Positions 15,983 to 23,883 of a stretch of 64,000 bases of DNA are shown piece by piece (position 1 is the first letter of the stretch; every line of letters starts with the position of its first letter). The notes beneath the pieces were generated by a model that searched no databases, was not told the DNA's origin, and was given only the letters and a program-made list of their open reading frames with translations. Both the position numbers and the translations under genes were made by a program. The DNA comes from Pararobbsia silviterrae (GTDB lineage: Bacteria > Pseudomonadota > Gammaproteobacteria > Burkholderiales > Burkholderiaceae). The stretch is taken from contig NZ_RBZU01000006.1 in the NCBI RefSeq assembly GCF_003628125.1, positions 124,001-188,000 of the forward strand. The letters are read 5' to 3'.

Positions 15983-18646
15983 TTAGAACGTGTAGGTCGC
16001 GCCGACTTGCCCGTAGATCCCCACGTCGCTATACAGCGAACCGTCATAGAACGAACCGTTGTAGGTCCATACCGAGTCGTACGGCGGCTTGCGGTTAAAG
16101 AGGTTGTTGATGCCGGCGTACAGGGTCCAGTGCTTGATGCCCGTATAGGACGCGTACAGATTGAACTGGCTATACGAACCGACGCTGCCGGGACCGTCCG
16201 TGGTCAGGTTGTACGGGCCCGTGAATTGCCAGGTCAACGTGGCGTTCCACTTGCCGTCGGGCGCGACCCAATTCACGCTCGTATTGCCTTTCCAGCGCGG
16301 AAACGCGGCGCCGAACGTCGTGTCGATCCCGTTGTTGTTGCCGGCCAGATCGACCGTCGATTGACCCGCGCCGTTCGCGATCGTGTAGTGCCAGACCCAT
16401 GCCCAATCGGCATTGAATGTGAACGCGCCGAGCGCGGTCGGCACGATCTGACGGAACGTGCCCTCGAAGCCGTCGGTGGTCATGTCGCCGAGATTCATGA
16501 GCGGATCGACGACATAGGCGGGCGGCTCGCCGGTCGAGGCGATGACGCTGGCGACCGTCGACGCGAGATCCTGCTGACCGATCACGTTCGTGACATGGAT
16601 GCGGTACCAGTCGAACCCGAAGTCCGTATTGCGCGTGGGCGACAGTTCGAAGCCGATGTTGTAGTTCTTCGTGTGTTCGGGCTGCAGCTTGCTGTTGCCT
16701 TCGGTCAGCTCGGGAATGATGTAGCCGTCGATGTCCTGCGCCGTGTAATTGACTGTCTGGTGCGATTCGATCAAGGTCGGCGCGCGGAAGCCGCGATCGA
16801 ACGACGCATAGGCCGTCAGCGCCTGAATCGGCTGATAGCGCAGCGCGAAGCGCGGCGAAAACGCGTTACCGACGTCGCTGTAGTGGTCGTACCGGCCCGA
16901 CTGGCTGAAGGTCAAATGCGGCAGCAGCGGAATATCGAACTGATAGTAGGCGGCCGCGATATTGCGCTCGCCGTCGACCGACTGGATGTACGGGTCGAGG
17001 TACTGATCGTTGGCCGCGCTCGATCCGATGTATTCGGACTGGTGCTGGAACTGGACACCGAAGCCGACGCCGACGTCGCCGGCCGGCAAGTGGAACAGAT
17101 CCGGCGTCGAAATCGACGCATCGGCGGTTTCAAGCTTCGAGATCGCGAGCTGCGAGGCCGTGCCGAGAATGCCCGGAATGCTTTCGAGCTGCGCCATATT
17201 GAACGTCGTGGACGATACCGTGCTCAGGTATTGCGAGAGCAGATTCGCATTGACCTGACCCGACAGCTCGTTCGTGACGGTGCTTTGCGAATGGCCGACC
17301 GAGGCTTGCCAATTCCATGTGCCCGCGGATGCCGTATCGATCTCGCCCTTCACGCCGCCCGACACGCGATAGAAATTCGAGTCGGTGCGATCGACCGATT
17401 GCGTCGGGAAAATGAGGTTCGGCGAATAGCCGTCGGTTGTCGTCGCGGTGAACAGACCGAAACCCGAATACGGATTGCCCGGCGTCGGCGAATACGCGAC
17501 CGGCGCGCCCGCGCCGAGATTCGTGCTGCCCGCATACGCATAGCCCTTGCCGGCCTGCGTCGTATCGTAGCTTTCCCAGACGTCGCCCCAGGCCGTCGTG
17601 TTGTCGTCGATCTTGAAGTCGGCGTGGATCTTGATGTTCGCGCGGTCGACTTGCGGAATCAGGCTGGTCTGCGCCGATGCGTTCGGCGCTTCGCAGACTG
17701 AGCCCGGCGCGCCATACGTAAAGAGGCTCGTCGAACTCGACGTGACGGTGCCGAAGCAATTGCGCGGCGCGAGCAAGGTGCCGGTCGGCGAGGTCAGATA
17801 CGAGACTGGCGTCACGTTGGCGCCGCCGAAGCTCGTATAGTCGAGATTCTGCGTGGTCGAGCGTTGATCGAGCGACACGCCGCTTTGCCGATAGACGCTG
17901 CCCGCGACCGTCACGTTGAAGCCGTCGGAGGTCAGGTTGCCGAATCCGCCGAGCGCGTTCAGCGTGACGGTTCCTTGACCGCCCTGGCCGGCCGCGCCGA
18001 GATTGCCGCCGAGCTGCAGGCCCTGATAGTCGTGCTTGGTGACGATATTGACGACACCGGCGACGGCATCCGAACCGTATTGCGACACGCCTCCCGTTTT
18101 GACGATATCGATATGGTCGACGACGTTCGTTGGAATCGTGTCGATGTCGAAAAACGAATCCGTGCTGTTCGAACCGAATGCGTAGGGCGCGACGCGTTGA
18201 CCGTCGACGAGCACGAGCGTGTATTTCTCGCTCATGCCGTGGAGCGCGATACCCGCGGCGCCGGGCGCTTGAAACGAGCCGGTTTCGTTCCAGCTGCTTG
18301 CGGAATTGGCCGTCAGCGACTCGAGATAACTCGCGAGCGTGGTCGCGCCGCTTTGCTGGATGTCCTTTTGCGTGACGGTTTGAACCGCATTGAAGCCGGT
18401 CTTGTCGGTTTGACGAATCAGCGAACCGGTGACTTCGAATGTCTGGAGCTTGGCGTTGCCATCGGTCGTGGTCGAAACGGCCGCGTTATCGGCTGCATTG
18501 GCCGCGGCGGTATCGGACGCGGCGGCAGGGGCCGCTGCGGTCGTGGGTGCGCTTTGCGCGAAGGCGGGCACGGCGATCACAACGGGAAGACTCAAGGCAG
18601 TCGCTACGGCTTTGCGCACGGCCACCGTCAATATCTTCTGCTTCAT
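15983..18646 (-). CDS. TonB-dependent receptor
   Basis: About 887 residues. A long signal peptide ends near AVPAFAQS, followed by an Ala-rich linker, then a plug domain (LQTFEVTGSLI, VLVDGQRVAPY, TGGVSQYGSDAVAGVVNIVTK) and a large beta-barrel ending VGATYTF with the expected C-terminal Phe. The plug style with GSDAVAGVVNIVTK is common in receptors for peptides, carbohydrates or other non-siderophore ligands, and there is no Fur box close by. An ATG ten codons upstream is possible. It is probably co-transcribed with the C69 dipeptidase, which suggests a peptide-containing ligand. A 22-bp palindrome lies about 180 bases upstream. Confidence 0.92.
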   Translation of the reverse strand: MKQKILTVAVRKAVATALSLPVVIAVPAFAQSAPTTAAAPAAASDTAAANAADNAAVSTTTDGNAKLQTFEVTGSLIRQTDKTGFNAVQTVTQKDIQQSGATTLASYLESLTANSASSWNETGSFQAPGAAGIALHGMSEKYTLVLVDGQRVAPYAFGSNSTDSFFDIDTIPTNVVDHIDIVKTGGVSQYGSDAVAGVVNIVTKHDYQGLQLGGNLGAAGQGGQGTVTLNALGGFGNLTSDGFNVTVAGSVYRQSGVSLDQRSTTQNLDYTSFGGANVTPVSYLTSPTGTLLAPRNCFGTVTSSSTSLFTYGAPGSVCEAPNASAQTSLIPQVDRANIKIHADFKIDDNTTAWGDVWESYDTTQAGKGYAYAGSTNLGAGAPVAYSPTPGNPYSGFGLFTATTTDGYSPNLIFPTQSVDRTDSNFYRVSGGVKGEIDTASAGTWNWQASVGHSQSTVTNELSGQVNANLLSQYLSTVSSTTFNMAQLESIPGILGTASQLAISKLETADASISTPDLFHLPAGDVGVGFGVQFQHQSEYIGSSAANDQYLDPYIQSVDGERNIAAAYYQFDIPLLPHLTFSQSGRYDHYSDVGNAFSPRFALRYQPIQALTAYASFDRGFRAPTLIESHQTVNYTAQDIDGYIIPELTEGNSKLQPEHTKNYNIGFELSPTRNTDFGFDWYRIHVTNVIGQQDLASTVASVIASTGEPPAYVVDPLMNLGDMTTDGFEGTFRQIVPTALGAFTFNADWAWVWHYTIANGAGQSTVDLAGNNNGIDTTFGAAFPRWKGNTSVNWVAPDGKWNATLTWQFTGPYNLTTDGPGSVGSYSQFNLYASYTGIKHWTLYAGINNLFNRKPPYDSVWTYNGSFYDGSLYSDVGIYGQVGATYTF

Positions 18647-18822
18647 TTTTCTTGTTCTCACTCGTCGATAAGACAATCAGGCGAGCGTCGCGTCCCCTGG
18701 ACACGCGCTCATCGGTATGGACGCCGGCGCGTTCCCCTTTCAATGCGCTTTTGCGTCGGGCATGGCATCCGCCGGCGATCCGTCGATGACGGAGGCCAGC
18801 AACAACTTGGATGGACGGAAAT

Positions 18823-18844
18823 TCGTGTATCGATCGATACACGA
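18823..18844. promoter_or_regulatory. perfect 22-bp palindrome, candidate operator
   Basis: TCGTGTATCGA and TCGATACACGA form an uninterrupted perfect palindrome. A related half-site, TCGATGTATC, follows within 10 bases. It lies about 180 bases before the TonB receptor start, and its twofold symmetry fits a dimeric regulator. Which regulator binds is unknown; the IclR gene 430 bases away is one candidate. Confidence 0.5.
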
Positions 18845-18959
18845 GGCGATCGATGTATCAGGCCCGAGGCGCGACGCACTGTCCTAAGGCAAAGAAACTG
18901 TAACAGTGCATGTTTCGCTGATTAACCAAGTATTTCGTCCTAAGTTCGACGCGATTCGG

Positions 18960-19130
18960 TCAAAAGGATTTCGGTTCCTTGAATAACGAAATGAAACCGT
19001 GGCGAGAACCTTTCACGAGAAGTTCAAGCGCGTCACGTGCGTGTTGCGATACACGCTTGTCGATCATGCGGAACGGCACATCGATGCGTGCGATCAGTCC
19101 CGCGGCGATATCGCGTGTATATCGCTGCAT
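18960..19130 (-). CDS. doubtful small hypothetical protein (56 residues)
   Basis: A minus-strand frame starting MQRYTRDIAAGLIARIDVP and ending FKEPKSF uses fairly ordinary codons, and the product would be basic with no membrane segment. The ribosome site is weak and no family is recognised. It might be part of the non-coding spacer instead. Confidence 0.2.
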   Translation of the reverse strand: MQRYTRDIAAGLIARIDVPFRMIDKRVSQHARDALELLVKGSRHGFISLFKEPKSF

Positions 19131-19273
19131 GACGCTTTCTGAGCGCCTATACAGGAATGTCCTTATCAAAATACGAGAAAATTTCTTCGATCTATTAAGA
19201 GGATAGGTGGATTTTCGAGAGCCAAGGAAGTCGGTAGTAAACTCCGCGCATCGCATCGAACACGGAATCCGTC

Positions 19274-20053
19274 GTGGCCACGTCAGACCGCGCCTTTGGC
19301 GTTCTCAAGCTTTTCACGCTGCAAAAGCCTTCTTGGACCGCCGAGGAGATGGCCGCCGAAATGGGCGTGTCGCAGGCGACGATCTACCGCTTTATCGGCG
19401 CGCTCGAAGACGTCGGCCTGATCGCGCCGTCGCGCCTCGGGCAGTACACGCTCGGACCCGCGATCATCCAGCTCGACCGGCAATTGCAGATCACCGATCC
19501 GCTGCTGCATGCGGCGGCGCCCGTCATGGACGATCTGCGCACGTATGCGCCTGCCGGGACCGCCGTGCTGCTGTGCCGCTCGTACGGCGACACGGTCCTC
19601 TGCGTGCGGCAGGTATTTACACAAGGCCCCCAACCGCTCGTGAGCTACGAGCGCGGCCGGCCCATGCCGCTCTTCGCGGGGGCCACGTCGAAGGTCATCC
19701 TCGCGAATCAACCGGCCCGCTGGCTGCGCATGCTGTACGCGAACCACGCGGCCGATGCGGCGGCGGGCGGACTCGGCGAAACCTTCGAGACCTTCAAGCT
19801 CGCGCTGACGCAGATCCGCAAGGCCGGCTTCCTGATTACACGGGGCGAGATCGACAAGGGCCGCGTCGGCATTGCCGCGCCGATTCTCGACGAGGATCGG
19901 CGCGCCGTCGGAAGTCTGAGCTATGTCGTCGGCGACGACGTCGAGGCGCGCGCATGCGAGCGTCTCGCGACGATCGCGCAAAGCGGTGCGCGTGAAATCG
20001 AGGCCGCGTTGGGCGCGGGCCCGTCCGATGCGCCGGCGCGCCGGCTCGCGTGA
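19274..20053 (+). CDS. IclR family transcriptional regulator
   Basis: 259 residues. The N-terminal winged helix (residues about 5-65: AFGVLKLF, WTAEEMAAEMGVSQATIYRFI) and the C-terminal effector domain (GRPMPLFAGATSKVILA, GEIDKGRVGIAAPI) are both clear. Family members control aromatic and glyoxylate pathways, usually binding pathway intermediates. It directly precedes, in the same direction, a fumarylacetoacetate hydrolase/flavin monooxygenase/extradiol-type dioxygenase cassette, whose promoter is in the next intergenic region. Start is GTG. Confidence 0.92.
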   Translation: MATSDRAFGVLKLFTLQKPSWTAEEMAAEMGVSQATIYRFIGALEDVGLIAPSRLGQYTLGPAIIQLDRQLQITDPLLHAAAPVMDDLRTYAPAGTAVLLCRSYGDTVLCVRQVFTQGPQPLVSYERGRPMPLFAGATSKVILANQPARWLRMLYANHAADAAAGGLGETFETFKLALTQIRKAGFLITRGEIDKGRVGIAAPILDEDRRAVGSLSYVVGDDVEARACERLATIAQSGAREIEAALGAGPSDAPARRLA

Positions 20054-20169
20054 GCGGCAAGAGGGCTCCCGACGTCGCCGCGCCGCGCGCCTTCCGGGTC
20101 GGTTCCGATCGCTTTGGGCCGCTTTCGGCTGCTTGCGTGGAGAAGTTTTGTTGCGTTGAACAAAAATCT

Positions 20170-20256
20170 AAATAAGAGACTTTGTGGTGATTGAATAAGT
20201 AAAAATTATCAAAATAAGAGAATCGTTGTTGACTGATGTCGTAAACGCGCTATCCT
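20170..20256 (+). promoter_or_regulatory. promoter and direct repeats of the aromatic catabolic operon
   Basis: An AT-rich stretch carries two copies of AAATAAGAGA (20170-20179 and 20212-20221), 42 bases apart, four helical turns. TTGACT at 20229-20234 and TATCCT at 20251-20256 with 16 bases between them fit a sigma-70 promoter. The repeats just upstream of the -35 box are a good candidate site for the adjacent IclR regulator. AGGAGA precedes the ATG of the next gene. Confidence 0.5.
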
Positions 20257-20292
20257 ACGTCCATTCACGGGTGACGTTCAGGAGACACGCGC

Positions 20293-21159
20293 ATGAAGCT
20301 GGCCAGTTTTCGACATGCAGGGAAAGACACCTTCGGCATCGCGACCGATGCGGGTGTGAAGAGTCTCGCGCCGTATGCGGCGGAGGTCGGAGGCTCGTTG
20401 CGCGAGGCGCTCGCGCGCAATGCGCTCGGCGCGATCCGGGACCTCGACGCGCGTATCGCCGACACGCTGCCGTGGGACGCCGTCGAACGGCTGCCTGTCG
20501 TGCCCGATCCCCGCAAGATCCTCTGCGTCGGCATCAACTACCTGACCCACGTCAAGGAAACGGGCCGCGATATTCCGACGAAGCCGATGTTCTTTACGCG
20601 CTTCGCCGATTCGCAGACCGCGCACGGCGCACCGATCATTCGGCCGGCCGCGTCGGAGAAGCTCGATTTCGAAGGTGAACTCGCCGTCGTGATCGGCCGG
20701 CCCGCGCGGCACGTCAAGGCGGCCGACGCGTTCGACTATGTCGCCGGCTATGCCTGCTACAACGACGGCAGCGTGCGCGACTGGCAACGTCACACGATCC
20801 AGTTCACGCCGGGCAAGAACTTTCCGTCGACGGGCGGCTTCGGTCCGTGGCTCGTCACGGCCGACGAGGTCGGCGATCCGTCGACGCTCACGCTGACGAC
20901 GCGTCTGAACGGCCAGGTCGTCCAGCACGCGACGACCGACGATCTGATCTTCGACGTGCCGACCCTGATCGAATACTGCAGCACGTTCACCGAGCTCGGG
21001 CCGGGCGACGTCATCATCACGGGCACGACGGGCGGCGTCGGCGCGTTTCGCGAACCCCCGCTCTGGATGAAGCCCGGCGATACGGTCGAGGTCGAGATTT
21101 CGAACATCGGCACGCTGCGCAACACGGTGGCCGACGAAGTCGTGCATGCCGCCGCTTGA
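20293..21159 (+). CDS. fumarylacetoacetate hydrolase family protein
   Basis: 288 residues. The C-terminal FAH domain shows KILCVGINYLTHVKETG, FEGELAVVIGR, DYVAGYACYNDGSVRDWQ, STGGFGPWLVT and PGDTVEVEISNIGTL. The acidic residues of EGEL and the DGSVRD segment are the divalent-metal ligands of the family. Such enzymes hydrolyse C-C bonds of acylpyruvate-type ring-cleavage products, or decarboxylate/isomerise them. The position between an IclR regulator and a flavin monooxygenase plus extradiol-type dioxygenase makes a late step of aromatic meta-cleavage likely. Confidence 0.9.
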   Translation: MKLASFRHAGKDTFGIATDAGVKSLAPYAAEVGGSLREALARNALGAIRDLDARIADTLPWDAVERLPVVPDPRKILCVGINYLTHVKETGRDIPTKPMFFTRFADSQTAHGAPIIRPAASEKLDFEGELAVVIGRPARHVKAADAFDYVAGYACYNDGSVRDWQRHTIQFTPGKNFPSTGGFGPWLVTADEVGDPSTLTLTTRLNGQVVQHATTDDLIFDVPTLIEYCSTFTELGPGDVIITGTTGGVGAFREPPLWMKPGDTVEVEISNIGTLRNTVADEVVHAAA

Positions 21160-21257
21160 ACAGCCGCACCGAGTAGGCCGACCCCGTGCGCCGAATGAAT
21201 GCGCACACTGAATGCACGCTTGAAACGCAAGACGCCGCGTCGCGCAGGAGACCGCAT

Positions 21258-22952
21258 ATGCAGCACGATCAAACCGATGTCCGCACGGGTGTGCTGATCG
21301 TCGGCGGCGGGCCCACGGGGCTCACGCTCGCGAATGTGTTGGGACAGGGCGGCGTCCCGTTCGTGCTCGTCGATCAGAAGCCGGCCACGATCGCCGAGCC
21401 GCGCGCGGTATCGATCGACGACGAATCGCTGCGCACGATGCAGTCGTTCGCGCTCGAAGGCGAGGTCATGCAGGATGTCGTGCCCGGTTATGGCGTGCAT
21501 TACTTCAGCAAGCCGGGCGGCGTGTGCTTCGGAAAGGTCGAACCGACCGCGAGCGAATACGGCTACCCGCGCCGCAACGCGTTTCGCCAGCCGCTGTTCG
21601 AAGCCACGCTCAAACGCGGCGCGGAGCGTTTCGACGAAGGTCAGGTCCGTTTCGGCCACACGCTCGATACGTTCGAGCAGGACGCCTCGGGCGTGACCGC
21701 GATCGTCCGAGCGCCCGACGGCCAACGCGTGACCGTACGCGCGGCATTCATGGTCGCGTGCGACGGCGGGCGCAGCCCGGTTCGAGAATCGCTCGGCATC
21801 AAGATGGTCGGCTCGACGTTCAAGTCGCGCTGGCTCGTCGTCGATACCGAACGCGACACCGACGCGTTTTCGCAGATGCGCGTCTATTGCGATGCGCGGC
21901 GGCCCATCGTCGACGTGCCCGGACCGCATCGGACGCGCCGCTATGAAGTCTTGATTCATCCGCACGAATCGGCGGACGCCGCGCTCGACCCCGCACAGAT
22001 CGCCGCGTGGTTGCGTCCGCTGCGCGGCGATACGCCGATGCATGTCGTGCGCAAGACCGTCTACACGTTTCATGCGCGCGTCGCCGAGCGCTGGCAGACG
22101 GGCAGGGTGTTTCTCGCGGGCGACGCCGCGCATTTGACGCCGCCGTACGCGGGTCAGGGCATGAACAGCGGGGTGCGCGACGCGCACAACCTCGGATGGA
22201 AGTTCGCGTATGTGCTCAAGGGCATCCTGCCCGAGGCGATTCTCGATTCGTACGAGACCGAACGTCGGACCCATGCGTGGTCGTTGATCCGGCTCGCATT
22301 GAATCTCGGCATCGTGATGGCGCCGCGTTCACGGTTCAGCGCGCTCGCCTGGCAATCGTTCTTCCGGGCGACGCGCGGGATTGCGCCGATTCGCGATTTC
22401 TTCGTTCAGATGAAGTTCAAGCCGAAGCCGAGATTCGACGCGGGACTGCTCGGTCCGCGCGGATCGGAAGGCGGCGCCGGGGTGCGCGGCCGCATGATGC
22501 CGCAGCCGCTCGTCGAGACGACGCATGCGGATCGGCGCGTGCACGAACGACTCGACAACGTGATCGGCAACCGATTCGCGCTCGTTTATTGCGGGCCCGC
22601 CGACGACGCGACCTTGAGTCGCATCGAGCACCCGCTGTGGGATCTGCTTGGCGCTGTTCGCGTGCAGGTGCTGCCGTCGGACGCGCATGCACGTGCCAAC
22701 GGCGACATCGATGACGAACGATGTGTACGCGTCGTCGATACGCATGACGCGCTCCGTACTTGGCTCGGCGATGCACGGCATCGCGTGCTGCTCGTGCGGC
22801 CCGATCGATACGTCGCGGGGACGTTCGATCCATCGGGCGCGCAGCGCTTCGCCGACGACTACGCGGCCACGCTCGGCGCAACCCTCGGCACGCGCGCGCG
22901 AACCGATTCGAAGCGGCCCGCGGCCGCCTCGACCGAGCCCGCGCAAGCCTGA
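21258..22952 (+). CDS. FAD-dependent aromatic-ring monooxygenase (MhpA-like)
   Basis: About 564 residues. The FAD fold is LIVGGGPTGLTLANVLG, the second flavin motif VACDGGRSPVRESLG, and the FAD-ribityl motif RVFLAGDAAHLTPPYAGQG, all of the group A phenolic hydroxylases. A thioredoxin-like C-terminal domain ends the protein. The nearest functional match by pattern is 3-(3-hydroxyphenyl)propionate hydroxylase. AGGAGA 8 bases before the ATG fixes this start; a frame extends 24 codons further upstream but has no ribosome site. It would add a hydroxyl before ring cleavage by the next gene product. Confidence 0.9.
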   Translation: MQHDQTDVRTGVLIVGGGPTGLTLANVLGQGGVPFVLVDQKPATIAEPRAVSIDDESLRTMQSFALEGEVMQDVVPGYGVHYFSKPGGVCFGKVEPTASEYGYPRRNAFRQPLFEATLKRGAERFDEGQVRFGHTLDTFEQDASGVTAIVRAPDGQRVTVRAAFMVACDGGRSPVRESLGIKMVGSTFKSRWLVVDTERDTDAFSQMRVYCDARRPIVDVPGPHRTRRYEVLIHPHESADAALDPAQIAAWLRPLRGDTPMHVVRKTVYTFHARVAERWQTGRVFLAGDAAHLTPPYAGQGMNSGVRDAHNLGWKFAYVLKGILPEAILDSYETERRTHAWSLIRLALNLGIVMAPRSRFSALAWQSFFRATRGIAPIRDFFVQMKFKPKPRFDAGLLGPRGSEGGAGVRGRMMPQPLVETTHADRRVHERLDNVIGNRFALVYCGPADDATLSRIEHPLWDLLGAVRVQVLPSDAHARANGDIDDERCVRVVDTHDALRTWLGDARHRVLLVRPDRYVAGTFDPSGAQRFADDYAATLGATLGTRARTDSKRPAAASTEPAQA

Positions 22953-22979
22953 GTCCCTTGCCGTATCCGGAGACATCGC

Positions 22980-23819
22980 ATGACCACTCTACAAAAGACC
23001 TCGCCGGCGCGTTTCCATCACATCCGTGTGCTTAGCGATCAACCCGAGCGGCTCGTCGCGTTCTATGAACGCATGCTCGATTTGCGCGTCGTCGGCCGCG
23101 ATGCGTCAGGCATTGTGATGACAGGTCCCGCGCGGGGCATCATCGTCGGCAACGCGGGTTCCGACGACGCGCCCTATTACGCATATGCCGTGCGCGATCG
23201 CGCCGCGCTCGATCGGCTCGCGCAGCGTCTGGGCGCGCATGCCGTCGACGTATCGACGCTCGACGATCCGCTGTTCGAGGCGGGCGCCGTGCGCTTCGCC
23301 GACCCTCAGGGCCGCCGCTTCGTCTTCGGCGTCGCGAAAGCCGCGCCTGGGCTCGAAGGCGCGCCGGCCCGGCTTCAACATACGGTTTTCCAATCGACGG
23401 ATCTCGAGAACGTCGTGCGATTCTTCGTCGACGCGGTCGGCTTCACCTTGTCGGACGAAGTCGTCGACGACGACGGCCGGCTCATGGTCGCGTTTCTGCG
23501 CTCGGACGACGAGCATCACACGCTCGCCTTCTTTCGCGGCAGCCGCGACGAGTGGGACCACCATTGCTACGAAACGAACGAATGGAACGACATCCGCGAC
23601 TGGGGCGATCGTTTTGCCCAGGCGGAGATTCCGATCTTCTTCGGACCGGGGCGTCACGGTCCGGGCAACAACCTGTTCTTCATGGTGACCGACCCGGACG
23701 GCAACCGCCTCGAATTTTCCGCCGAGCTCGAACGCGTCGACGCGGACAAGGCCCCGGGCGTCTGGCCGCAATCGGAACGCACGTTGAATTCGTGGGGCCG
23801 AGCCTGGATCCGCACCTGA
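22980..23819 (+). CDS. extradiol-type ring-cleavage dioxygenase (VOC family)
   Basis: 279 residues in two vicinal-oxygen-chelate repeats, the layout of type I extradiol dioxygenases. The second half has the likely metal ligands: His in LQHTVFQS, His in WDHHCYETN and Glu in GNRLEFSAELE. GGAGA precedes the ATG, 27 bases after the monooxygenase stop. With the monooxygenase and the FAH-family hydrolase it forms a hydroxylation, ring cleavage, hydrolysis sequence. The N-terminal half is more degenerate, as in many family members. The aromatic substrate is not determined. Confidence 0.85.
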   Translation: MTTLQKTSPARFHHIRVLSDQPERLVAFYERMLDLRVVGRDASGIVMTGPARGIIVGNAGSDDAPYYAYAVRDRAALDRLAQRLGAHAVDVSTLDDPLFEAGAVRFADPQGRRFVFGVAKAAPGLEGAPARLQHTVFQSTDLENVVRFFVDAVGFTLSDEVVDDDGRLMVAFLRSDDEHHTLAFFRGSRDEWDHHCYETNEWNDIRDWGDRFAQAEIPIFFGPGRHGPGNNLFFMVTDPDGNRLEFSAELERVDADKAPGVWPQSERTLNSWGRAWIRT

Positions 23820-23883
23820 ACGTGTTTCGGCGTCGGACGTGCGCGGTCCGCCGTCTCGCGTGACGCGACGAACCGGGACCGCG

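Larger units (their letters stand above)
18647..19273. other. intergenic region between the TonB receptor and the IclR gene
   Basis: Contains the receptor promoter region, the 22-bp palindrome at 18823-18844 and a doubtful small minus-strand frame at 18960-19130. The middle part is lower in GC than the neighbouring genes. I see no RNA gene. Confidence 0.5.
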
